From assembly GCA_011799875.1 (NCBI GenBank), contig CM022302.1, positions 101,248,237 through 101,312,236 on the forward strand: a stretch of 64,000 nt of DNA. The letters run 5' to 3'. The first letter of the stretch is position 1. Each line of letters opens with the position of its first letter. This document shows positions 22,993 through 33,329 of this stretch, in pieces. The translations under genes and the position numbers were made by a program. The DNA comes from Thinopyrum elongatum (Eukaryota > Streptophyta > Magnoliopsida > Poales > Poaceae). Under the pieces are notes generated by a model. It ran no database searches. It was not told where the DNA came from and worked only from the letters and a program-made list of their open reading frames with translations.

Positions 22993-23829
22993 CTAGTGGC
23001 GCGGGTGGCACGAACACTGCCAGACTGAAGACTCCTCATCATCTGATCCTGAGTCGGAATCGGAACTGATGATGTGGATCACATCCTCCGGATCAAAGGA
23101 AACACGACGACGCTGCTGAGACGGTTCTCCTTCCGAGGAAGAAGGAGCATGACGCCTAAGCATTGGAGCAGTTGGAGTGGCTAGGAGTGAGGCCCACTCT
23201 GCCGGGGTCTCACGTCGGCTACCAGACGAAAAGCCTGGTGGTGTAGTGGAACTAGAAGGAGTATCAAGCCTATCTCGAGGTGGAACTGGTGGTGGATACA
23301 TGGGTGGAAATGTAGGCTGAGGTGAAGATGGTGCTGAGGTCGCGGCTGCAAGTGCCTCTTGGACACGATATAGCTCCTCAGCCAGGGAAATGATCATACG
23401 ATAACTGGTGTTCAGATAACAGGATAAAACACCAGTGGCACGATCACTCGCCGGGTCAACTGGCGCGAAAATGACTCGCCCTGTCGTAGGCGACAGGGTG
23501 GGGTAGTGAAAGAAACCTGGATGAGTTTGCATCTCGACTTTGTGGAAGCGCAAGTCAGTCAGAGCCTCCATCACAGCAAACTGGATCGCCAGCTCTGGAG
23601 TAGAAGCCGTCCCACCCTTGGAAGAGCGAGAGTAGCTACCAATGTCCGAGATCGCGGTCAGAAAGGCCTCCGCATGGTACTCGTACACTGACTCGGCAAG
23701 CTGCTCCCGAAAGACCTGGTACACTGGATCTTCGCCGTTGGGGTACAGCCAAAGCCAGACATTACGGAGCAGTACTGGAAAAGTGAACGGTGCTGGCTCA
23801 TGGTGATAGTGGTACGGAACTGGTGCCAT
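22993..23829 (-). CDS. Intact 278-codon ORF between primer site and gag of element B
   Basis: ATG at 23829, stop at 22993, no break although gag-pol of the same copy has several. The N-terminal half (residues 1-155) looks globular, with FPVLLRNVWLWLYPNG and VYQVFREQLAESVYEYH near the start. Residues 165-230 are Pro/Ser-rich and disordered. The tail has DVIHIISSDSDSGSDDEE, a hydrophobic core followed by Ser and acidic residues, as in SUMO-interacting motifs. I do not recognise the family; it is not Gag, protease, RT or envelope, and no signal peptide is evident. It is on the same strand as gag, 168 bases from the LTR, so it would be the first ORF on the genomic RNA. Regulatory or silencing-related roles are only guesses. 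Confidence 0.7.
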   Translation of the reverse strand: MAPVPYHYHHEPAPFTFPVLLRNVWLWLYPNGEDPVYQVFREQLAESVYEYHAEAFLTAISDIGSYSRSSKGGTASTPELAIQFAVMEALTDLRFHKVEMQTHPGFFHYPTLSPTTGRVIFAPVDPASDRATGVLSCYLNTSYRMIISLAEELYRVQEALAAATSAPSSPQPTFPPMYPPPVPPRDRLDTPSSSTTPPGFSSGSRRETPAEWASLLATPTAPMLRRHAPSSSEGEPSQQRRRVSFDPEDVIHIISSDSDSGSDDEESSVWQCSCHPRH

Positions 23830-23974
23830 CTACACTCACAATGCCAACGGTTAGTAAAACAATGAATCATGATGCATGCCATGCAACAATCAAATGCAGC
23901 AAGCAAGGTGCACACTCAAATCCCTACACTAATCGTGGTTTCTAGCGCAGGTTAACTAGGGTGTCCTATAGTCA

Positions 23975-23991
23975 GCACTGCTCTGATACCA
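23975..23991 (-). other. Primer binding site of element B (initiator Met tRNA type)
   Basis: The minus strand reads TGGTATCAGAGCAGTGC, the standard plant initiator-Met tRNA complement. Five bases (ACGCT) separate it from the LTR end at 23997. Confidence 0.88.
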
Positions 23992-23996
23992 AGCGT

Positions 23997-24981
23997 TGTG
24001 GCACCCAGGCTTCGAGAACCGGATTACCTGTGTTTCCAACCCAGAGATCATGTCTTCTGGAAACACACAACAACTTGGAACAGGACTGAACTGATCTTTA
24101 TTGATAAACTTCGAGTACAAGCTCATATTTTACATCGATAGCGACGCCAAAGGCACACCTGGTTCTATGACAATATCAACATTATTTATGAAACATACCG
24201 GGCCTCGAAGCTACTAGGGAACTCTACGGTGTAGCGGAACATAGCGGAAACTCCATCCACACGGACATTGCTGGGACACAGCCTAGTTAGCGTAGCACGA
24301 ACCATCGGGACCTCCGTCCTCGGCTTCTCCTGCATCTGGCATGACACGCCAAGTGAGTACTTTGAATGTACTCGCAAGCTCACGACAACCAAGTAATGCA
24401 GCAAACAATACCATGGCAATCAACATGTTAAACTCTTAAGTGATTCACTTACTGCCACCGGTCGTCAACTTACTCTCTTCCGGGTTGTCCCACAACCCTC
24501 GGAATACTCATAGCTCATCGAGTACTTTCAATCATACGACGAGTTCTCCCATCATTATTATCACTATTACGGTTGACCACCTAGTGAGGCCTGGACGGAC
24601 TGTCCAATACCGTGGACACGGCTATTCGAATAGATTTTTCACTCTGCAGAGGTTGTGCACTTTACCCATACCATGGAGCACCTGGCCTCGTAATCCCATT
24701 CGGGTGGACCAGCGTTGCTCCAACGAATCCTGCCTGACCCGTGACTCTCCCATCTTACCACCGGCCATCATTCTCCCCCGGAGTCTAGCCCTGGGTGGCC
24801 CCTGTGTCACCTCGTGACACCTGCCACCATCGTGGCCATACTAAACTGTCCCAAACAGGGATGCCGGCACAATACTCAACTGGGCTCAGAGGGTTATCGC
24901 CGCCTACCTGATCAGGGTAGCACGCACACATAACCCTCCCTATCTAGAGGTACTGGTGAAAGAGCACGGAGCCACACCAAG
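23997..24981 (-). repeat. 5' LTR of element B, 3' portion only
   Basis: It matches the outer 1.1 kb of 14815-18287. It is cut at 24981 by insertion of element C; the missing 2.4 kb does not reappear before 39320, so a deletion removed it together with the right end of C. Confidence 0.85.
24186..24335 (-). other. Possible terminal coding exon within the B LTR (copy 2)
   Basis: Same 49-codon frame and TGCCAG|ATG boundary as 15153-15004, with several amino-acid differences but no stop or shift. The hairpin GAGTAC (24355-24360) / GTACTC (24368-24373) lies upstream on the minus strand. Confidence 0.3.
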
Positions 24982-25502
24982 TGTTGGGGATATAACTATT
25001 GGGTATGACCCGCCACCAGAAGGGGCCGGGTCATACCACTGGTGGCTTATAGGTGAAGATGATGGGTCATGAAGCAAGCCTATTGAAGGCCCAAGACCCA
25101 GAGGCGACTTGAGGCCCAAGAGGATGAACCGCCACATGATCAACTTGAATTATCAGGCAAGTATAGTTAGTCACCGAGCCGGACACGTTGTGTATGAGCC
25201 GGCCGGGACTCTGTAAGCCGTCGGGCATCAACTTGTGTATATAAAGGGGTGACCCGGCGGCGGCTTAAGGCTGGGAAAACAATCAATCGAAAGCTAGGTC
25301 AAGCGTATTCGCTCCCTGGTAATCGAAACTCCAGCTATACAACTGAAAGCAGGACGTAGGCTTTTACCTCATTGAGAGGGGCCGAACCTGGGTAAACTCT
25401 CTGTGTCCTTTGACCCATTCAACCCCTTCAAGCTAACCTAGTTGCGATGGCTCCACACCTAAGTCCTTTTACTAGGGCATCTACCGTGTTAAGTCCACGA
25501 CA
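24982..25502 (+). repeat. 5' LTR of element C
   Basis: 521 bp, from TGTTGGGGATATAAC to AGTCCACGACA, directly followed by the primer site. The left flank (CCAAG, 24977-24981) is B LTR sequence, which continues uninterrupted in the other B LTR at the matching point near 15800. Confidence 0.85.
25238..25245 (+). promoter_or_regulatory. TATA box in element C LTR
   Basis: TATATAAA sits in the middle of the LTR. The flanks CCGTCGGGCATCA and TGACCCGGCGG can pair imperfectly around it, a weaker version of the exact inverted repeats seen in A and F. Confidence 0.6.
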
Positions 25503-25503
25503 G

Positions 25504-25523
25504 TTGGCGCCCACCGTGGGGCT
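25504..25523 (+). other. Primer binding site of element C
   Basis: TTGGCGCCCACCGTGGGGC follows the LTR end after one base. Element F has the same site, so the two share primer usage and differ from A. Confidence 0.8.
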
Positions 25524-25590
25524 CGCGCACGGTGGTTTCGAGTTCTTGAAGGGCAACTTCGCAAGGATCAAGGGATACGTCATGGGCCGG

Positions 25591-27857
25591 TTGACCAAGA
25601 GTCATTGCGGCAAGCTCTACATCGACGACGCAGGCTGGGGCCTCGAGGCCGGCTCAATCGAGTACGGGTATCGGGTCCCCTTCGGCGGAATCCATGTCTT
25701 CATTGGCAAGATCGGTGAGTCGGAGCCTGAGCCGGACACCTGAACCGACCTTATCGAGACGACTCAGCGTGCACGACCTGCCAAGTTTCAACCCGCCATA
25801 AAACGCGCCTTTGTTGGTTGCATCCAAGGGCCGGATCTTGAGGAAGGAACTGTATCCGGCGAAGAGACGGCCATCTACTCTGGTGATGAGTCCTCAACCG
25901 GCGAGACCGATTCAATGCATCAGTTACAAGACGGCCGGCTTGGGGGCTATTCCGATGGTGACAGTATTCCGGACCCTAATGAGCCGCCGAACAGAGTCGC
26001 GATCTTCATGGCCGGCACTCAACCGGTGCTCAATTCATCAACTGTTGCAGCCATGACTTCCGGTTCAACGGCCGCGGCAGCGGCCACGGCAAGTAACTCT
26101 GCGCACCCGCCGGCTCAAGTTTTATCTGAGCTTTTGGAGGCTTTGGCGACCTTATTAGCTGCAGAGGTAACACCGGAAAATCAAGCACAGCATAAGGTGG
26201 ATGTTGCGAAGTTGCGAGATGAGATAGCTCAAGCCAAGGAGGAGTTCAATGCTGAAAATACTAGGATGGCGACAGAACGAGCCGCCCTAGACGCTGCGTC
26301 TCAACGGATTCAAGCAGAGAATTTCCGGTTAAGCCTGGATCAGAATGCATCTAACGCCGTTCTGCGAAGGAGGCACCAGAGTAGTCTACCTCTGGAGTAC
26401 GATGCAAGAAATCTTTTCAACACACCTGGGGCTGGAACTAGTAACCCGCCCGTGGTGAACCGGGTTGTAGAGGCAACCGGGACGGGAGCGATGGTTTAGC
26501 CACGTGTTGCAGACCCGCCCTGTTTGAATTTGACCCCGCCTCGGCATGTCCCAACACCGCCAGGTCATTATTCTAACCCCTTGGACAATATGATTGCAGC
26601 AGCTACGCGATTGGCGGCTCTCCCTATTGAAGGCGAGTCACCAGCCGCGATGGAGATACGGAGAGCCGGAGAGCTTCTTCAGACGGCGGTGGCACAGCAG
26701 GCGGCTTATTCATATAGTCGGGAACGGATTCATTCAACTCCGCGGCCAAGCCCAAGTTATAGCAGGCATATTGACTCGCCAGCAGTTTCAAGCAGTGAGC
26801 GGCACCATAACCAGCCTCGTAGGCATGACCCGCCGCGTGTTGGTAACGATGCTCAGACTTTGGTAGATTAGGGCAAGGCACGTCGGGAGGCTGAGCTGGT
26901 GGCTCAGTTAACAGCTCATCAACAATCTCCGGTTTACCCATCGGCATCCATGGAGACAGGAGTAACCTCTAGAACCCTTGGGGTGCCATGCTTAGTGCCG
27001 GCTTTACGTAATGAGCACCTGCCCGAGGATTTTAAGGGCCCTCGCAAAGTGCCTAATTACATAGCGGATCAGCCCCTAGAGGCTTGGATTGAGAGTTATG
27101 AGATGGCCATGGAGATGTTGGATGTTAGTGATGCTGCGTGTGCTAAGTACTTCACTATGATGTTGGATGGACCAGCGCGCACTTGGTTGAAGGGATTGCC
27201 CCCTAACTCCGTCAGTTCATGGGCTGAGTTGAAGACGTGTTTTATCCAAAATTTCAAAGACACGTGCAAGCAGCCTATGTCGATTCTTGATTTAGACTCT
27301 TGCGTCCAGGGTGAGGGCGAGTCAACCACCCATTGGGTACGCCGGATATCAACTATTATTCACTCGTCGGACAGTATCAACGCCGGTTCAGCCGTCCTGA
27401 TGTTGGAAAAGAATTGCCGTTTCCTCCCCCTTAAGCAGAAACTGGGGCGGCTTAAGCGCCACTGTAATGATATGGGAGAGCTCATGGCGGCTCTCGTCAA
27501 ATATGCTGATTCTGATAGCACCAAGGACCCCGAGTCCGATGAGGAGAAAGTTGGGAAAGGGAAGAAGAATGGCAATGCAAAGGGACAACAGCATTGTCCG
27601 GCGGGTCAAGGTAACAATGGTAAGCGCAAGCAGTTGGACGGAGGTTCAGATTTTGTGGCGAACACCAATACGCAGAATAGTAATCAGCGTCGCAAGGGGA
27701 AATCATCAGCGCCCCGGTTCGGCGGGCCAAAGTTCAACATTGAGGCGATGATGAATCAGCCTTGTCCAAAGCATGGTTCGCAGGATAAGCCGGCCAGCCA
27801 TCTATGGAAAGATTGCTTCATCATGAAGGAATATAGAAATTCCAATTTTCCAGAATA
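25591..27857 (+). pseudogene. Gag of element C
   Basis: First ATG after the primer site is at 25591. One frame runs to 27857 with stops at 25741 (TGA), 26497 (TAG) and 26869 (TAG). An Ala/Glu-rich coiled coil lies at about 26130-26340. The Gag core (YFTMMLDGPARTWLKGLPP) is at about 27149-27205. A C-x2-H-x8-H-x4-C zinc-binding candidate is at 27763-27818. The frame is lost at 27856 (TAA) by an indel near there; the Gly-rich spacer to protease continues in another frame. Confidence 0.82.
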
Positions 27858-30690
27858 ACCATGGCCCGCATGGCGGGTCAGGATCCGGCTCTCACGGACC
27901 TGGTTTTGGGCATGGCGGCTCAAGCTCCGGCTTTCAGGGCCAAGGCAATCAAGGTGGTTTTAATCCGCAATCTGGTCAAGGGAATCAGCAGCAACAGTCT
28001 GGTTATCAGAGTAATCCGAAGCAGTTGAATAGCGATCAATAGCATGTGTTTACCACAAGCCTATGCAAACGTGATCAGAAGCTTCATAAGCGAGCGGTGA
28101 ACGCGGTTGAGCCGGCGGTTCCTCGGTACTTGCGATGGTCTGAATAGCCTATTGTGTGGAGTCGTGAGGATCACCCGCCCCGGGTTGACAATCAGGGTCA
28201 ATTGGCTTTGGTGGTTGCGCCTCAGGTTGGAGGGTACAAGTTTACTAAAGTACTTATGGATGGAGGCAGTAGTATCAATATCCTTCACTATGATACTTTT
28301 CGCCATAAGAATTTGACTGACAAAGATCTTAAGCCGTCTTCTACTGTCTTTCATGGGGTGGTGCCTGGAAGGTCGGTGTATCCAGTGGGTAAGATAACTT
28401 TGGAGGTAGCTTTTGGCGGTGATCATGATTACAGGACTGAAAAGTTAACCTTCGAGGTGGTCAAGATTCAGAGCCCTTATCACGCCTTGTTTGGGCGGCC
28501 GGCTTATGCCAAGTTTATGGCGCGGCCTTGTTACGTTTATCTACAGCTCAAAATGCCAGGTCATAAGGGCACCATCACAGTGCATGGTAACAGGAAGACA
28601 GCTCTGGAATGTGAAGAAGGCGACGCTGCTTATGCTGAGTCTGTTTGTGCGACAGAGGAATTGAAGTTCTACAAAGATAATGTTGACCCGGCAGATATGA
28701 CACCTTTGAAAAAACCAACTACAGAGCATGATCCCTTGTTGAAGTTTAAATCGGCAGATGACACCAAGTTGGTTGACTTTGTTCCTGGCGACTCATCCAA
28801 GCAGTTCAGTATCAATGCTAATATGGATCCGAAATAGGAAGGCGCGCTCATCGAGTTCATTCGTGAGAATCGGGACATCTTTGCATGGAAACCTTCAGAC
28901 ATGCCAGGTGTATCGAGGGAACTCGCTGAGCACACTCTCAATGTTGATCCAAAATTTAAACCGGTCAAACAATTCCTTCGTCATTTTAATGAAGAGAGGC
29001 GCAAGGCCATTGGTGAGGAAGTGGCCCGGCTCTTGGCGGCTGGGTTTATTGTTGAAGTTTTTCATCCTGAGTGGTTGGCTAACCCGGTGCTGGTACTTAA
29101 AAAGAATGGCACTTGGCGTATGTGTGTGGATTACATAGACCTTAACAAGGCCTGTCCAGCTGACCCTTTTGCTCTCCCTCGTATTGATCAGATCATTGAT
29201 GCTACGGCGGGTTGTGAGCGTTTGAGTTTTTTGGATGCTTACTCTGGTTATCATCAGATCAAAATGGCAGTTAAGGACCAGGAGAAGACAGCTTTTATCA
29301 CTCCCTTTGGAGCCTTCTGCTATGTGTCTATGCCTTTTGGGCTCAAGAATGCCCAGGCAACTTATCAGCGGTGTGTTCAAAATTGCCTACATGACCAGAT
29401 TGGACGCAATGTTCATGCTTATGTGGATGATATTGTTGTGAAATCCAGGAAGAAAGAGACTTTGATAGATGATTTAAAAGAGACCTTTGACAATCTCTGG
29501 GTCTACAAGATGATGCTTAATGCGGCCAAGTGTGTCTTTGGTGTGCCAGCAGGCAAGCTGTTGGGTTTTTTGGTTTCTAAAAGAGGCATAGAAGCTAACC
29601 CGGAGAAAATCAAGGCTATCACTTCTTTGGCTAAGCCGGCGTGTATTAATGACGTCCAGTGTCTGGCAGGTCATATTGCAGCTTTAAGCCGGTTTATAAG
29701 CCGTTTGGGCGAAAAGGCTATCCCTCTATATCAGATGATGAAGAAAATAGATCATTTTGTCTGGAGTGATGCTGCTAATCAGGCATTTGAGGCATTGAAA
29801 AAGCAGTTGGCTGAGCCGCCAATCCTTGCAGCTCCTATTGATAAGGAGCCCTTGTTGTTATATGTAGCTGCTAACAGTCGAGCCGTCAGTGTGGTAATTG
29901 TTGTGGAAATAAAGGAATCAGGCAAGGAATATCCAGTTCAGCGGCCGGTTTATTATGTCAGTGAGGTACTCATTGAATCCAAGCAGAGATACCCACATTG
30001 GCAGAAGCTAGTTTATGGCATGTTCATGGCTAGTCGTAAGTTGAAGCAGTATTTCCTTGGTCATCCCATCACTATGGTCAGTTCTGCTCCCTTGGGAGAT
30101 ATTATCCAAAACAGAGAAGCCACAGGTCGGGTAGCCAAGTGGGCCACTGAGCTTGGACCCCATGGTTTGAAGTATGTGCCTCGGACAGCTATCAAGTCTC
30201 AAGCACTTGTGGATTTCATTAATGACTGGACAGAGTTGCAGATGCCTGAAGAAAAGCCGGATAGCACATATTGGACTATTCATTTTGATGGATCCAGGCA
30301 GTTGGAAGGCTCGGGGGCTGGAGTTATTTTGACCTCCCCATGAGGTGATAAATTTTGTTATGTTCTAAGGTTGATGTTCCCTTGTACTAACAATGCAGCT
30401 GAGTATGAAGCCTTGCTCCATGGTCTTCGGATGGCTAAAGAGATGAATCTAAGCCGGGTGAGGTGTTTTGGCGACTCAGACTTGGTGGCTCAGCAAGTTT
30501 CAGGCACTTGGGATTCCAAGGACCCACTCATGGCGGCTTATCGCCGAGAGGTTGATGCTATTGCTGGTCATTTCAAGGGTTATCAAGTGGAGCATGTTGA
30601 TCGCAGGAAAAATGAGGCTGCTGATGCGTTAAGCCAGCTAGGGTCCCAGCGTAAGCCGGTACCACCTAATATCATAATCCTTCGGTTAAA
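27858..30690 (+). pseudogene. Protease, RT, RNase H and archaeal-type RNase H of element C
   Basis: Protease LMDGGSSINILHYDT is near 28255. RT has MCVDYIDLNKACPAD, FLDAYSGYHQIK and catalytic YVDD near 29421. The first RNase H has RPVYYVSEVL; the second starts IHFDGSRQLEGSGAG near 30280 and continues AEYEALLHGLRM and CFGDSDLV. Stops lie at 28040, 28145, 28835 (all TAG) and 30341 (TGA). The frame shifts near 30690. Domain order is the Tat order. Confidence 0.88.
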
Positions 30691-32025
30691 TTGCCTACGG
30701 AGGAAGATCTTGCTATTCCTGACCCGGAGGCACAGTTGGTGGCGGCTCTCCATGTTATTCCTGATTGGACAGTTCCATATTTGGCTTATATGACCCGGGG
30801 CGAGTTACCTGAAGATGAAATTTTGGCCAGGCAGATAACCCGGTGATCTAAGTCAATGACTATTGTCAATGGTGAGTTGCACCGATGCAGTGTTACAGGA
30901 GTGTTTCAGCATTGTGTTTCTCCTGAGGAGGGCCGTGAGATTCTACGAGAGATTCATGAAGGAGATTGTGGCCATCATGCCGGCTCTAAGTCTCTCGTGG
31001 CTAAGGCTTTTCGTCATGGGTTCTATTGGTTGACGACTCATGCTGATGCAGAGGATTTGGTTAGTAAGTGCGATGGTTGTCAAAAAAATTCAAGACGAGC
31101 TCACGTGCTGGCTCAAGAATTGAGGATGATTCCAATTACTTGGCCGTTTGCAGTCTAGGGGCTGGACAGGGTTGGACCTTTTAAAAGATCCAAAGATAAA
31201 AAGACTCACCTCCTGGTGGCAGTTGACAAGTTTACAAAGTGGATTGAGGCTGAGCCGGTCAGCAAGTGTGATGTAGCGACGGCGATTCAATTCATCAAAA
31301 AGGTGATCTTTCATTTTGGATACCCTCATAGTATCATCACTGATAATGGTACCAATCTGTCTAAGGGTGCTATGAAAGAATTTTGTCAACAAGAGCATAT
31401 TCGTCTTGACGTGTCATCTGTGGCCCAACCCCAGTCCAATGGTCAAGCTGAAAGAGCCAATCAAGAAATCTTGAGAGGAATAAAACCCCGGCTTATGGTC
31501 CCTTTGCAGAGGACGCCGGGTTGTTGGGTTGAGGAGTTGCCTTCGGTGCTATGGAGTATCAATACTACCCCAAACAGATCTATGGGTTACACGCCTTTCT
31601 TCATGGTTTACGGTGCAGAGGCGGTTCTCCCTAGTGACATCCGTCACGACTCGCCCCGCGTGGCGGCTTATGTTGAAGCTGATAATGAAAAAGCACGTCA
31701 GGATGCTCTTGATCTTCTGGATGAAGAACGTGACCTTGCGGCGGCTCGTTCAATGATATACCAGCAAGACATGCGTCGTTATCATAGCCGCTGGGTTAAA
31801 ACCCGGACCTTTCAAGAAGGTGACTTGGTGCTCCGGCTCATCCAGGATCAAACTGATATGCACAAGTTATCCCCACCTTGGGAAGGGCCCTTTGTGGTCA
31901 ATAAAAATCTGAACAACGGGTCATACTACCTTATCGATGTTCGAGACCACAAGGACTCATGCACGTCGGAGAAGGAGACCCGCCGGCCGTCGAACATTGC
32001 TCATCTTCGGCCCTATTACACCTGA
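30691..32025 (+). pseudogene. Integrase of element C
   Basis: The zinc-binding HHCC region is at about 30960-31090 (CGHHAGSKSLV, then CDGCQKNS). The core has DKFTKWIEAEPVS, IITDNGTNL and QSNGQAERANQ. The C-terminus has PPWEGPFVVNK and ends ...LRPYYT at 32025. Stops lie at 30844 (TGA) and 31156 (TAG). No chromodomain is seen. Confidence 0.88.
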
Positions 32026-33329
32026 GCCACCAGCTCTTGTAATGTACATATTTCTACCAATGTATATATTATGATTAGTATAATAAAGCCGGCATCCCTG
32101 ATAATTCAGGGCCTCTGTCGTTTCATTTCTGAGAATCTGAGTCTTTATTGTCAATTCATAAGATCACTTGGGGGCTTCCTGCTCACTGAGCATAGCTATG
32201 ATTACCCTCTTGATCCGGCTTGCATGCCTTGTTACAAATAACATGGGGGCTTCCTGCTCATTGAGCATAGTTGTGACTACCTTATTGCTTCGGCTTATAT
32301 GCCTGGGTTGAAAGATTACTTGGGGGCTTCTTATTTAATGAAACAGAGCTTTGTTGTCCCGTGTAATAGGCTTGGACGCCAGGTGTATTCACCAAAAATC
32401 CGGGTTATCCTGCCTTTGTATACCTGCCACTCCGACCAGGTAATCCTGGAATGACTCGCCGTACTCTTGACAGTCAATCTTAAAAAGACCCTGAACTTGT
32501 CAAAGTTAAAACGGCGATTGGTCATGCGAGGCTCTGTTTACAGGTTTGAATGAAGGATTAACTCAGTGGCTGTGCGGCCCTTGAAAAGCACTTGATATTG
32601 AGGCTTGGCAGCCTATGAAAGCCTTGTTTTATTTGATTTATCTTTGCTTTGAACATCTTTTGGGTTCATCTTTTGTACCATATTGATATATGGTTTGAAA
32701 TTGATTTAGGCCACGTAGCCTTGATCCTTATAACTCATGTTTGAGTATATCCGGAGTTTTGATAACCCGGCCTAGTTCTGGACGATAAGTCGCCAGTGTG
32801 TTTTGATTATACGCTTGGAGTTCTGCGCTCTAAGCCCTTGAGATGTTTCCCTTGCTGCGTACGGCGTTGTAAGCCGGCGGTATGAATAAATGGAATAGGG
32901 TGCTGGGCTATTACCCTTACTGCATATGGTGTGGTAAGCCGGCAGTATGAACAAATATCACAGGTATGATATTTACTTGTTATGAGTATGAGGTTTGTAT
33001 AATCCCGCCCTGGTTATGGACTATACAGTCACCAGTGGATTTCTGCGGGGTATTATGACCCGCCCTGGGGTAAACCGCCAGGGCAAATGTTATCTGTGTG
33101 TGCAGGCAATATGATAAACATGATCTGCATGATTGACGATATTATGAGCATAAGTGGCAGATCTTCAACATCGGATCGGCGGCTCAAAAATATTATACAT
33201 AAATATGCACGATGGCATGGCAGATCATTCTTTTCAACTACTTATTACAAGGCATTGGACGGCCCAAAAGAATCAAGTATTTTTATGCACACAGCATCCA
33301 ATGATGTGGATGGTAAACCTGCTTTTGCA
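32026..33329. repeat. 3' non-coding region of element C with tandem repeats
   Basis: No gene is supported. Three copies of a roughly 75-bp unit start near 32167, 32242 and 32319, each carrying (C/A)NTGGGGGCTTC, close to a polypurine tract. Two copies of a 65-bp unit containing GTAAGCCGGC(G/A)GTATGAA(T/C)AAAT lie near 32870 and 32935. The region separates the integrase stop from the convergent 3' end of the antisense gene. Confidence 0.65.

Larger units (their letters stand above)
14815..24981 (-). mobile_element. Element B: chromovirus (Ty3/gypsy) with long LTRs and an extra ORF
   Basis: On the minus strand: truncated 5' LTR (24981-23997), initiator-Met primer site, an intact 278-codon ORF, gag, protease, RT, RNase H, integrase with a chromodomain-like tail, polypurine tract, 3' LTR (18287-14815). 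Gag-pol carries frameshifts near 22497 and 20138 and stops near 22521, 20034, 19598, 19497 and 19243. Element C is inserted in the 5' LTR at 24982 and the rest of that LTR is missing. Confidence 0.88.
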
